Source of the DNA: an uncultured Porphyromonadaceae bacterium
GTDB taxonomy: Bacteria; Bacteroidota; Bacteroidia; Bacteroidales; Muribaculaceae
NCBI GenBank assembly: GCA_905202215.1
Contig: CAJKRG010000053.1
Location: 1 to 21,674, forward strand
Length of the DNA stretch: 21,674 nucleotides
Direction of reading: 5' to 3'
Positions 1 through 7,743 of this stretch are shown here, piece after piece. Numbering within the stretch: the stretch's first letter is position 1; each line of letters starts with the position of its first letter. The position numbers and the translations under genes are program-made. The notes under the pieces were generated by a model. It had not been told where the DNA came from. It saw only the letters and a list, made by a program, of their open reading frames with translations, and made no database searches.

Positions 1-189
1 CATAATTCCAAAGCGCTTCGCGCTTTTTCCGCGGCAGCCCCTCATAATTCATAATCCATAATTCATAATTCCAAAGCGCTTCGCGCTTTTTCCGCGGCAG
101 CCCCTCATAATTCATAATCCATAATTCATAATTCCAAAGCGCTTCGCGCTTTTTCCGCGGCAGCCCCTCATAATTCATAATTCTTAATT
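1..189. repeat. 63-bp tandem repeat, about three copies
   Basis: Units begin at 1, 64 and 127. The first two are identical over 63 bp; the third matches until about position 180 and then drifts into AT-rich sequence that runs up to the polA stop. Each unit joins an AT-only half made of CATAATTC words to a GC-rich half. The GC half holds a 7-bp stem (AAAGCGC / GCGCTTT) closed by a TTC triloop at unit positions 10-26 and followed by more T residues on the plus strand. The array starts at the window edge, so its true copy number is unknown. Confidence 0.95.
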
Positions 190-196
190 CATAATT

Positions 197-2950
197 TCAA
201 TGGGCTTCGAGCCAGTTGGCGCCGACACCGGCCGAGACTTCCATCGGTACGCGACCCTTGTAGGCGCCTTCCATGAGGCGCACCACGAGTTCCTGCATTT
301 CGGCAAGTTCGTCGGGCACGACATTGAATATGAGTTCGTCGTGAACCTGTAGGATCATGCGTGAACGGAGACCGCGACGGCGGATCTCGGCGTCGACAGC
401 CACCATGGCGACCTTGATGATGTCGGCGGCAGAGCCTTGCAGGGGCGCGTTGATGGCATTTCGCTCGGCATATCCGCGCACGGCGGCACTGCGCGAAGCG
501 ATATCGGGCAGATAGCGCTTGCGGCCCATTATTGTGCTGACAAAACCGTCGCGGCGCGCATCTTCGATAGATTGCTGCATATATTCGGCTACTTTCGGGT
601 ATGTAGCCAGATACCCCTCGATTAGCTCCTTGGCTTCGGCGCGGGGAATGCCGAGACGCTCCGACAGCCCGAAGGCCGAAATACCGTATATAATGCCGAA
701 ATTGGCCGTTTTGGCCTTGCGGCGCTGGTCGTCGGTGACGTCGGTGAGATCTTCATGATAAATTTTCGCGGCTGTGGCGCGGTGTATGTCGGCTCCCGAG
801 AGGAAGGCGCCGACCATCTCGGGGTCGCCGCTCATGTCGGCCATGAGACGCAGTTCGATCTGCGAATAGTCGGCCGAAAGCATGATATCGCCCGGATCGG
901 GCACGAAGGCGCGGCGGATATCGCGTCCGTCGGCGGTGCGGATAGGTATGTTCTGGAGGTTAGGGTTTGTTGACGAGAGGCGCCCCGTAGCGGTAGCCGT
1001 CTGATTATAAGTGGTGTGCAGCTTGCCCGTGCGCGAATTGATGAGTTTTGGCAGAGCGTCTACATAGGTGGCGAGAAGCTTCCGGAGTGCACGGATATCG
1101 AGAATGAGGCGCACCAGAGGCACGTCGCCGGCATATTTCTCGAGGACATCTTCGGCGGTAGACCAGGCGCCTCCCTTGGTGCGCCTGGCCTTGGGGTCGA
1201 TCTGCATTTCCTCGAAGAGGATAGTGCCGACCTGAAGCGGCGAACTTACATTGAAAGGACGCCCCGCAAGCTTATATGCCTCCTGCTCAAGATCTGCAAG
1301 GCGTCGGCTCAACTCGCCGGAAAGGCGTTGTAGCTCAGCCACATCTATGCGGGCTCCGCACCATTCCATGCCGGCGAGAACAGCGACCATCGGCGTCTCC
1401 ACCTCCTCGAAAAGCTTCAGATGGCCTTTTTCGCTCAGTTCGGCGAGCAGGGGTGCGCGCAGGCGCAGAGAAACGGATGCCGTCTCGCCCATGGCCGCGG
1501 CGGCGTCGAGAGGCGGACGTTTGCGATCGGCGGCGGAGTAGTCGGCGTCGTAGGTGTGGAAGCCGAGATATACCATCGCCAGGGTCGCGGTGTCGTGCTT
1601 GGCCTCAGGATTGCACAGATAGTGGGCCACGCCGGTGTCGAACCAGCGTGCGCCTGCAAACTCCACATTCATACGTCTGAGAACGAGCATGGTACGCTTT
1701 ATATCCTCGCCGACGAGCGTCACTGCCGGATCGGCGAAGAGAGGTGCAAGCAGTTCGGCCAGAGTGGCGCGGCGTGTGGCGTCGGAACTGAAATGGATGT
1801 ATGCCGTGCGGCCTCCGTCTTCGTTGTCGTAGGCCAGGGCAATGCCATAGGGCTGTGCCGTCATCGCTTCGGCCCCTTCGGCGTTGAGCGCAATGCCGAC
1901 CTCGCGGGCGGCGATGGCGGCAGTGATGAAGCGGCCGATTTCTTCGGGCGATTCGAGTTCCTCGACCGGTGTGGCCGGGGCCTCGTATTTCACCGTCGGA
2001 AGATCTTCCTCCGGCATGTCGAAGAGCGAACCCATCGTGCCCGGAGCAGGTTCGGGCGCAAGGTCGGCCGACGCTGTAAACTTGGCGGCGAAGCTCTTGA
2101 ATTCCAGCTCCTTGAAAAGAGCAAGAAGAGCGTTTACATCGGGCTCGCTGCGGCGCAGGGCCTCAGGATCGAAAGGTACGGGAGCATCGGTGCATATCGT
2201 GACCAGTTCTTTCGACATGCGTATCTGGTCGATGTTGTCCTCGATCTTCGCGCGGAGGGCACCCTTGATCTCGGAGGTGTGACCGAGCATGTTCTCAACC
2301 GAGCCGAACTGCTGTATGAGCTTCACGGCGGTCTTCTCGCCGACGCCGGGGCAGCCGGGCACGTTGTCGGACGCATCGCCCTCGAGCGCGAGGAGGTCGA
2401 TAACCTGGGCGGGCGTCTGAATGCCGTAACGCTCGCAGACCTGCTGCGGACCGCGAATCTCGAATCCCTGGCCCTTGAGGGCGGGACGGTACATGAAGAC
2501 GCGGTCGGTCACGAGCTGGCCGTAGTCCTTGTCGGGGGTCATCATATATGTGACGAATCCTTCGGCCTCGGCCCGGCGCGAGAGTGTGCCGATGAGGTCG
2601 TCGGCCTCGTAGCCCTCGGCTTCGAGCGCCGGTATGCGGTATGCTTCAAGAAGAGCCTTGATATAAGGAATGGCGATGGTTATGTCCTCGGGCTGTTTGT
2701 CGCGTCCGGCCTTATATTCAGGGTATTGCTCGTGGCGGAACGTACGGCCGTGCGGCGGATCGAAGCACACGGCTATATGCGTGGGGTTTTCCTTGCGCAT
2801 CACATCGTCGAGGGCGAGGAGAAAGCCGAATATGGCCGAGGTGTTGAATCCGGCCGATGTCACGCGGGGCGAGCGCAGGAGCGCATAGTATGCCCTGTAT
2901 ATCAACGCATAAGCGTCGAGCAAAAATAGTTTTTTCTCTTCCATAAACAT
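197..2950 (-). CDS. polA: DNA polymerase I
   Basis: DNA polymerase I acts in Okazaki-fragment maturation and gap repair. The 917-residue product has the usual three-part layout. The N-terminal 5' nuclease (about 1-290) opens with a typical LLDAYALIYRAYYAL stretch. A 3'-5' exonuclease-like domain follows (about 335-500), then the polymerase domain. Polymerase motif A is DYSQIELR with D694, motif B is KTANFGIIYG, and motif C is HDE with D871 and E872, so polymerase activity should be intact. By hand alignment to the E. coli enzyme, proofreading residues D355, E357, D424 and D501 correspond to A354, N356, T420 and T490, so the exonuclease domain is probably inactive. Translation may start at M1 (2950) or M3 (2944); the second fits the usual Bacteroidota N-terminus better. 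It is read from its own promoter at 2973-2980. Confidence 0.97.
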   Translation of the reverse strand: MFMEEKKLFLLDAYALIYRAYYALLRSPRVTSAGFNTSAIFGFLLALDDVMRKENPTHIAVCFDPPHGRTFRHEQYPEYKAGRDKQPEDITIAIPYIKALLEAYRIPALEAEGYEADDLIGTLSRRAEAEGFVTYMMTPDKDYGQLVTDRVFMYRPALKGQGFEIRGPQQVCERYGIQTPAQVIDLLALEGDASDNVPGCPGVGEKTAVKLIQQFGSVENMLGHTSEIKGALRAKIEDNIDQIRMSKELVTICTDAPVPFDPEALRRSEPDVNALLALFKELEFKSFAAKFTASADLAPEPAPGTMGSLFDMPEEDLPTVKYEAPATPVEELESPEEIGRFITAAIAAREVGIALNAEGAEAMTAQPYGIALAYDNEDGGRTAYIHFSSDATRRATLAELLAPLFADPAVTLVGEDIKRTMLVLRRMNVEFAGARWFDTGVAHYLCNPEAKHDTATLAMVYLGFHTYDADYSAADRKRPPLDAAAAMGETASVSLRLRAPLLAELSEKGHLKLFEEVETPMVAVLAGMEWCGARIDVAELQRLSGELSRRLADLEQEAYKLAGRPFNVSSPLQVGTILFEEMQIDPKARRTKGGAWSTAEDVLEKYAGDVPLVRLILDIRALRKLLATYVDALPKLINSRTGKLHTTYNQTATATGRLSSTNPNLQNIPIRTADGRDIRRAFVPDPGDIMLSADYSQIELRLMADMSGDPEMVGAFLSGADIHRATAAKIYHEDLTDVTDDQRRKAKTANFGIIYGISAFGLSERLGIPRAEAKELIEGYLATYPKVAEYMQQSIEDARRDGFVSTIMGRKRYLPDIASRSAAVRGYAERNAINAPLQGSAADIIKVAMVAVDAEIRRRGLRSRMILQVHDELIFNVVPDELAEMQELVVRLMEGAYKGRVPMEVSAGVGANWLEAH

Positions 2951-2954
2951 TGTG

Positions 2955-2970
2955 GGCGCCTTTAGGCGCC
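2955..2970 (-). promoter_or_regulatory. Palindrome between the polA promoter and start codon
   Basis: GGCGCC arms at 2955-2960 and 2965-2970 flank a 4-nt loop (TTTA on plus, TAAA on the polA strand). It lies between the -7 box and the polA ATG. If transcription starts 5-7 nt past the box, part or all of the stem is in the very short leader. Any effect on expression is inference. Confidence 0.5.
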
Positions 2971-2972
2971 TA

Positions 2973-2980
2973 CAAAGATA
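2973..2980 (-). promoter_or_regulatory. polA promoter, Bacteroidota -7 box
   Basis: The minus strand reads TATCTTTG, an exact match to TAnnTTTG. The predicted transcription start is near 2967, leaving a leader of roughly 16-22 nt. No convincing -33 TTTG is present at 19-21 nt spacing. Confidence 0.7.
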
Positions 2981-3223
2981 ACAAAAAACAGGGAATTAGG
3001 AGGATAAGAGGGAAGGAGGTTAGGAGATTGGGAGGGCTATGGTTCGGTTATCCAACCGTTACTGCGATTGTCGGGAACGACGGGTGAGTGTGCCATAACA
3101 GCCAGTCATCCAAATCGCCGCGGAGCGGCAAATTGCAGCGGAGCTGCATTGACAATAATAGGCCCGCGCAAGCGCGCCATAGGTGCGCGCAGCACGGGTA
3201 TGTGGATTACAAAATAAAAAAAC

Positions 3224-3275
3224 GAGCTGCGTAGCTGCGACATATCGCGTAGATTATGTCGCAGCTACGCAGCTC
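3224..3275. repeat. Perfect 21-bp inverted repeat with 10-nt spacer
   Basis: The arms at 3224-3244 and 3255-3275 are exact reverse complements around TCGCGTAGAT. Each arm contains GCGTAGC or its complement. Only the right arm is present in copy B (5032-5052). There is no T-run behind either arm, so this is not an ordinary terminator. Confidence 0.9.
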
Positions 3276-3301
3276 TGTATCTTTGATAGCGACTTCAAAA
3301 A

Positions 3302-3339
3302 CCTATGGCAAGTGCGCCGTAAGGCGCACTTGCCATAGG
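3302..3339. repeat. Perfect 17-bp hairpin with GTAA loop
   Basis: The arms 3302-3318 and 3323-3339 pair perfectly around GTAA. The matching element in copy B (about 5081-5119) has an imperfect stem and the complementary loop TTAC. Confidence 0.9.
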
Positions 3340-3489
3340 CTATTACTCTAAGCGCTGCTCCGCAGCTATTTTGCCGCCATGCGGCTACTTCTCTAAAAAA
3401 GGCCGCCGGCGCCCTCTCCACAGGTCAATATGATCACAGAAATATGGCAACCGCGGCAGCGGTTAGATAACAGCGCAAAAATAGAAAAG

Positions 3490-4920
3490 TCAGAGAGCGC
3501 GGAGGGCGGAGAGGACGGCGTCGGGGTCTTCGGCATTGATCCGTTTGTTGACAAGACGGCCTTCGCTGTCGTAGAGTGCGGTGTGAGGTACGGTGAGATA
3601 GCCTTTGGCGTTGCCGTAGGTTTTGTAGACGTCCGGGCCCAGTTCTTCCGATACTATCACATGGTGGCCGAGGAGATTGTAATATCCTGCGAGTTTGCGA
3701 ACCTGGGCAACGGCATTCGTATCGTTATCGATTGATATGTAGAGAAGCACGATGCCGTGTTCGCGGGCATAGTCCTGTATGGGCTTGATTCGGGTGAAGC
3801 TCTCGCGGCACGGACCGCACCATGTTGCCCATACGTCGACAAGCACGGGTTGGCCTTTGAAGCGGGCGATAAGAGCGTCGACAGTCGGTGCCTCGGCGGG
3901 GTCGATGAAAACGATGTCGGGGTTGTCGACGGCAGAATTTGCGCGGCGATAATCGGCCATGTCGCTGTTGATTATGTGCCGGAAAGCACTTTCGGGATAT
4001 GCGGCAAGGAAATCGGACGCAAGACTATCGATGCCTTCTGCGAACTGCGACTGGGTCACGTCGGCGTGTATGATGTCGGCAAGAAGTGTCTCGCGGTTCT
4101 TGCCGGTGTAGTTGGTCTTGTAGTACTCGTATTTCATTTTTTTGTACTCCGGTTGCTGTATGGCCCGCAATTCCTCCTGAGTCATACTGCGCTCCTTAAG
4201 TAGAGCTCTGGCAAACGCCTCATTAGCCACACTCGGAAAATGTCCTGACAGTGAATTATATGGGTCATCAAGAGCGGCCCACTCCTTCATCTCGACTTCG
4301 GCTGCCGCCCAGTCGGTTCCGTTGTAGCGGTAGGATACAGAGTTCCAGAATTTGCAGATGCTCAGTGCCAGGTCCTGACGTAGAGCCGTTTTCATGGGAG
4401 CCGGAAGGTCGGTGAAAAGTGTGCACACACTGTCGGCGTATTGTATCAGTTTGGCTTTCACGGATGCCGGAATACTGTCGCCGCGAATACCCGACGCGTC
4501 GTTTTTGCGTGTGAGATAATTCCAGTAGTATACGTTGTAGCTGTCGGAAACTGCCTTGGCGGCGGCGAGTGCGGCCGGATTCACATTGTTGCTGAATGTC
4601 AGTACCGATGTTGCGTCGGGATCGATAACTACCTCGGCGGATTCGTCGGTAAGATAGACGGTTTCGATTATGGGTTCCGCGCCGGTATCGACAAAAATAG
4701 AGACAAATTCGACATCGGAATCGCCCGGATTGACAACTATTGTGCTGTCGGGGCCGAAAGACTGCTGCTCATATATCTTTACAAGACCACCTTCGTTGGA
4801 TGCTCTTACCTTCACAATATCTTTCTCGCCGAGATTGCGGGCTTTGATTGTAAGCGTCTTAGCACACAGCGATGCAGGCAATAAGACGGTAAGAGCCGCA
4901 AGCACAAAGATTTTTTTCAT
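3490..4920 (-). CDS. Secreted TlpA-like thioredoxin-domain protein
   Basis: This is a 476-residue exported protein. It begins with a signal peptide (MKKIFVLAALTVLLPASLCA, cleavage near residue 20). The C-terminal part, about 335-476, is a TlpA/AhpC-like thioredoxin fold with the active-site sequence WCGPC (C368 and C371) after VLVDVWAT. Proteins of this type reduce or exchange disulfides in the periplasm; many Bacteroidota carry several. The roughly 300 residues between signal and thioredoxin domain are a Bacteroidota-style N-terminal extension that I cannot name; the end of this part looks mostly helical. The gene stands alone, with a long spacer on each side, and those spacers contain directly repeated copies of one mosaic element. 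A weak promoter-like TATTTAC lies upstream, with no exact -7 box. Substrate and partner are unknown. Confidence 0.88.
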   Translation of the reverse strand: MKKIFVLAALTVLLPASLCAKTLTIKARNLGEKDIVKVRASNEGGLVKIYEQQSFGPDSTIVVNPGDSDVEFVSIFVDTGAEPIIETVYLTDESAEVVIDPDATSVLTFSNNVNPAALAAAKAVSDSYNVYYWNYLTRKNDASGIRGDSIPASVKAKLIQYADSVCTLFTDLPAPMKTALRQDLALSICKFWNSVSYRYNGTDWAAAEVEMKEWAALDDPYNSLSGHFPSVANEAFARALLKERSMTQEELRAIQQPEYKKMKYEYYKTNYTGKNRETLLADIIHADVTQSQFAEGIDSLASDFLAAYPESAFRHIINSDMADYRRANSAVDNPDIVFIDPAEAPTVDALIARFKGQPVLVDVWATWCGPCRESFTRIKPIQDYAREHGIVLLYISIDNDTNAVAQVRKLAGYYNLLGHHVIVSEELGPDVYKTYGNAKGYLTVPHTALYDSEGRLVNKRINAEDPDAVLSALRAL

Positions 4921-4980
4921 AGAATATATGTTTATATTGATGTTGTAAATACGAATATCAGGCGACCGTCACTCAATGGG

Positions 4981-5172
4981 AGGAGATTAGGAGGAAAGGA
5001 GATCAGGAGGGCTATGGTTCGCCAAACTCGATATGTCGCAGCTACGCAGCTCATTATCGTTAACGGCGACTTCGGAAACCTATGGTTACGTGCGCCTTAC
5101 GGCGCACTTGCCATAGGCTATTACTCTAAGCGCTGCTCCGCAGCTATTTGCCGCTACGCGGCGCTTCTCTAA
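4981..5172. repeat. Palindromic intergenic mosaic, copy B (short)
   Basis: Lies in the 274-bp gap between the TlpA gene and the TolC-like gene. A G/A-rich lead with the shared 16-mer at 5006-5021 is followed after only 10 nt by 5032-5172, which parallels 3255-3396 of copy A in the same orientation. It keeps the GCTACGC word (5041-5047 and 5153-5159) and GCTCCGC (5135-5141). The large hairpin at about 5081-5119 is imperfect and has loop TTAC. Confidence 0.85.
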
Positions 5173-5194
5173 GTCAGCCCGGTCGCCCAACATC

Positions 5195-6481
5195 TTATTT
5201 GTTGTAGAAGAGGAGGATGCGGGCGCGGAGGATTGCCTCGTATTTGGCCTGGACCGATTCGGCCAGGGCGTTGGTATAGTCGGAACGCGTCTTCTCGTAT
5301 TCGGTGGGAGTGGCGCGGCCGTTGTCGAATTTCACCTTCATGGCCTCGAAGGCGGCGCGGCTGCTCTCCACGGCCACTTCGGCGGCATCGCGTTTGGTGT
5401 GGGCGGCTTTTGCCTGGGTATAGGCCTGCACAATGGCCTTGTAGAGGCGCTGTCTGGAGTCGTCGAGCTGCAGACGGGTGCTGTGGGCCTGCACATGGGC
5501 GCGGCGCACGCTGTTGCGGGTCGAGAAAGCGTCGAAGATAGGTATCGATATCGAGAAGCCGAGCTGTTTGGCGAAATTATGGCGCATCTGCTGGCTGAAA
5601 TTCTCGTTGGTGAAGCCCGATGTGCGGTAGTAGTTGGTGCCGAGTCCGGCGCTGAACGATATGGTAGGTATATAGCCCGTCTTGGCGAGCGACACGTTCT
5701 TGTCGGCGGCTTCGGCCTCGAGGCGGCCAGCACGCAGGCTGTGGTTGCGCTCGCTGGCGTTGGCCCATACCTCTTCGGGCGAAAGGAGGGGCATGTCGCT
5801 GTCGGCGAGGGGTTCGATGGCAAAACCGTCGGCGTCGGGCAGATTGAGGAGCTGGGCGAGGTCAAGGAGGGCTATAATGCTGTCGTTGGTGCAGTTGACA
5901 AGATTGAGCTCGTCCTGGCTCACCTGCGAACGGGCCTCGTAGATGTCGAGTTCGGGTATTTTTCCGGCCTCGAGGAGTGTCTGGCGCCGCTGAAGCTCGG
6001 AGGTGGAAATCTTGAGGCGCTCGCGGGCCACCTGAAGGAGCTCGCCGGCATAGAGGGCCTGAAGATACTGGGTGATGACATTGAGCGTCACATCGTCCTT
6101 GGCCGCCTCGGTCTGTTCGAGCAGAGCCTTGAGCGAAGCCTTGGCGTAGTCAAGACGCCGCACGCCGGCGAGACCCTGGAATATGGGGAGCGACAGATTG
6201 GCGCCGACCGAAAAAGAAGAAGTATTTCGGTTGGCATAGGTATTTTCGGCGGTAAGACCGCGGCCGAAGCTGAAACTCTGGCTGCCGTAGCCGTTGATGT
6301 TGGGCAGGAAGCGGTCTTTTGCCTCGGTGACGCCCAGACGGCCGTTTTCTTCCTGCAGCAGGCGCGACTGCACGTTGATATTGTGCGATATGGCATAGCT
6401 GACGCAACTGTCGAGGCTCCATGTCGCGGCCGAAGCCACCGAAGCCACCATCAGGCAAGCCGCCACAAATATATTCTTCAT
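5195..6481 (-). CDS. TolC-family outer membrane efflux channel
   Basis: A 428-residue outer membrane factor expected to form the trimeric exit duct of the exporter encoded just upstream. The signal peptide is MKNIFVAACLMVASVASA (cleavage near 18). The mature protein begins WSLDSCVSYAISHN, the standard opening of OEP-family channels. It then shows the duplicated long-helix plus beta-strand plan, with the first half near 20-210 and a second half that includes FSISIPIFDAFSTRNSVRRA. Its length is typical of the family. It is the last gene of the cluster, 53 bp behind the membrane fusion protein and with no obvious promoter of its own on this strand. What it exports cannot be told from sequence. 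Confidence 0.93.
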   Translation of the reverse strand: MKNIFVAACLMVASVASAATWSLDSCVSYAISHNINVQSRLLQEENGRLGVTEAKDRFLPNINGYGSQSFSFGRGLTAENTYANRNTSSFSVGANLSLPIFQGLAGVRRLDYAKASLKALLEQTEAAKDDVTLNVITQYLQALYAGELLQVARERLKISTSELQRRQTLLEAGKIPELDIYEARSQVSQDELNLVNCTNDSIIALLDLAQLLNLPDADGFAIEPLADSDMPLLSPEEVWANASERNHSLRAGRLEAEAADKNVSLAKTGYIPTISFSAGLGTNYYRTSGFTNENFSQQMRHNFAKQLGFSISIPIFDAFSTRNSVRRAHVQAHSTRLQLDDSRQRLYKAIVQAYTQAKAAHTKRDAAEVAVESSRAAFEAMKVKFDNGRATPTEYEKTRSDYTNALAESVQAKYEAILRARILLFYNK

Positions 6482-6534
6482 AAGAAATACTATTATCTTA
6501 ACTTTGTAAACTCAATACTTTATAAAACCTGCCT

Positions 6535-7629
6535 CTACTGTATTTTGTCGCCGCGGAGGACGGCTGTGGAGTCGATGCCGCCCTTGATTTCGAGGCGTAT
6601 GCCGTCGCTCATGCCGCCTGTGATGGCGCGGCGTTCGAACTTGGGCTCGGGCAGACTGTCGGTCATTACGTAGACATAGGTGCTGTCGCCAGAGAACTCG
6701 ACCACACCCTCGGGCACGGTAAGCACGTCGGCAGCCTTGGCCAGAGTGACAGAGGCGTTGGCGCTGTAGCCCGCGCGCACGGCCTCGACATCGTCGAGAG
6801 TCACGGCGGCCTTGATTTCGAATGTGTTGGCGCCGCTGGTGTCGGTACCCTTGGGGGCTATGTACTCGATGATGGCGGTGGGCTTGCTGTCGGGCAGGGC
6901 GCCGATGGTTATTTCCATGGGCATGCCCAGGTGCAGGAGTCCGACCTCGGTCTCGTCGACCTTGCCCTTGAATATGAGGTTGTTCATGTCGGCGATGGTG
7001 GCGATGGTGGTGCCGTCGTTGAAGGTATTCGACTGGATTACCGACGAACCGACCTTTACGGGCACATCGAGCACAAGGCCGTTGATGGTGGCGCGCACGA
7101 GGGTGTTGCTTTCCTTGGCGTTGTACTGGCTCACGCCCTCGCGGACGATGCGGAAGGCGTCTTCGGCCGATTCGAGTTCTTCCTGGGCGCGTTTATATGT
7201 CTTTTCGGAGGTCTCGTAGTCTTCGCGCGAAATCACTTTCTTGGCATAGAGGTCGGCGTCGCGGTCGAATTTCACCTTGGCGTCGCGCAGTTCGATCTGG
7301 GCGAGGTTGACGCGGCTCTGCGCCGACGACAGCTGCGAGGCCTCGGGAATAACCTTGATGCGGGCTATGACGTCGCCGGCTTTCACACGGTCGCCGGCCT
7401 CAACCTCGATTTCGGTGATGATGCCCGATATCTGGGGCTTGATGTCGATTTCGTCGCGCGGCTCGATCTTGCCTGTGAGCACGGTGGAGCGTTCGATGGT
7501 GGCTATCGACGGCTTGACGGTCTGATAGCTGTCTTTTTTGTCCTGAGAGTTGAGGTAGAGATAGACGAAAGTGCTGACGAAAAGCAGACCGATGATCGTC
7601 CAGAGCAAAATGCGAAAAACTTTTTTCAT
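6535..7629 (-). CDS. Periplasmic adaptor (membrane fusion protein), MacA/HlyD type
   Basis: A 364-residue adaptor that should bridge the inner membrane permeases to the TolC-like channel. It has an N-terminal membrane anchor (about residues 7-26). The first half of a lipoyl-like domain (about 55-92, with GIITEIEVEAGDRVKAGDVIARI) is followed by a short alpha-helical hairpin (about 95-165). The second lipoyl half comes next (about 176-212, with INGLVLDVPVKVGSSV), then the beta-barrel and membrane-proximal domains. This order is that of MacA-like proteins working with ABC permeases, which fits the neighbours. It is separated from the permease gene by a 114-bp AT-rich repeat spacer, the only large gap in the cluster, so it may be partly uncoupled from the upstream genes. 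Confidence 0.93.
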   Translation of the reverse strand: MKKVFRILLWTIIGLLFVSTFVYLYLNSQDKKDSYQTVKPSIATIERSTVLTGKIEPRDEIDIKPQISGIITEIEVEAGDRVKAGDVIARIKVIPEASQLSSAQSRVNLAQIELRDAKVKFDRDADLYAKKVISREDYETSEKTYKRAQEELESAEDAFRIVREGVSQYNAKESNTLVRATINGLVLDVPVKVGSSVIQSNTFNDGTTIATIADMNNLIFKGKVDETEVGLLHLGMPMEITIGALPDSKPTAIIEYIAPKGTDTSGANTFEIKAAVTLDDVEAVRAGYSANASVTLAKAADVLTVPEGVVEFSGDSTYVYVMTDSLPEPKFERRAITGGMSDGIRLEIKGGIDSTAVLRGDKIQ

Positions 7630-7743
7630 CCTGATTATGGATTATGAGTTATGAATTATGAATTTTAATACTTTATCGGGGCAATTATGAACGGTGGACA
7701 ATGATTTTATAATCCATAATTCATAATTAAACATTAAACCCGG
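7630..7743. repeat. AT-rich inverted-repeat spacer inside the exporter cluster
   Basis: Words of the type ATTATGGATTATG and GAATTATG at about 7633-7665 face the complementary ATAATCCATAATTCATAATT at about 7709-7728. The same words occur in the repeat array at 1-189. The spacer separates the second permease gene from the adaptor gene. No T-tract terminator and no TAnnTTTG promoter is evident in it. Confidence 0.75.

Larger units (their letters stand above)
2992..3396. repeat. Palindromic intergenic mosaic, copy A (long)
   Basis: This fills most of the 539-bp gene-free stretch 2951-3489. A G/A-rich lead ending in GGAGGGCTATGGTTCG (3031-3046) is shared with copy B at 5006-5021. About 208 bp unique to this copy follows (3047-3254). 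The part 3255-3396 then matches 5032-5172 closely over about 142 bp. It contains several short stems: GCCGC/GCGGC at 3117-3129, GCAGC/GCTGC at 3135-3147, CGCGC/GCGCG just after 3150, the 21-bp inverted repeat at 3224-3275, the 17-bp hairpin at 3302-3339, and GCTGC/GCAGC near 3355-3365. No open reading frame in it looks coding. Confidence 0.85.

Noticed and set aside
1..189. CRISPR array
   Set aside because: Repeats are head to tail without unique spacers, and no cas gene is nearby.
1421..2929. Long plus-strand open frame (502 codons) opposite polA
   Set aside because: It mirrors polA codons, has no recognisable domain or promoter, and polA is clearly the real gene. High GC makes long antisense frames common.
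3224..3339. Rho-independent terminators for the TlpA gene or polA
   Set aside because: The stems are strong, but none is followed by a T-run on the relevant strand, and they belong to a repeated mosaic.
2951..3489. A tRNA or structured RNA gene in the largest spacer
   Set aside because: No cloverleaf with T-loop sequence and no riboswitch core was found; the palindromes are short and separate.
6499..6506. TAACTTTG on the plus strand between the TolC-like and adaptor genes
   Set aside because: It is a perfect -7 box match, but it points away from both genes, has no -33 partner and leads into no plus-strand gene.
5399..6673. Plus-strand open frame of 424 codons opposite the TolC-like gene
   Set aside because: Antisense shadow; it runs across the intergenic gap into the adaptor gene and shows no protein family signal.
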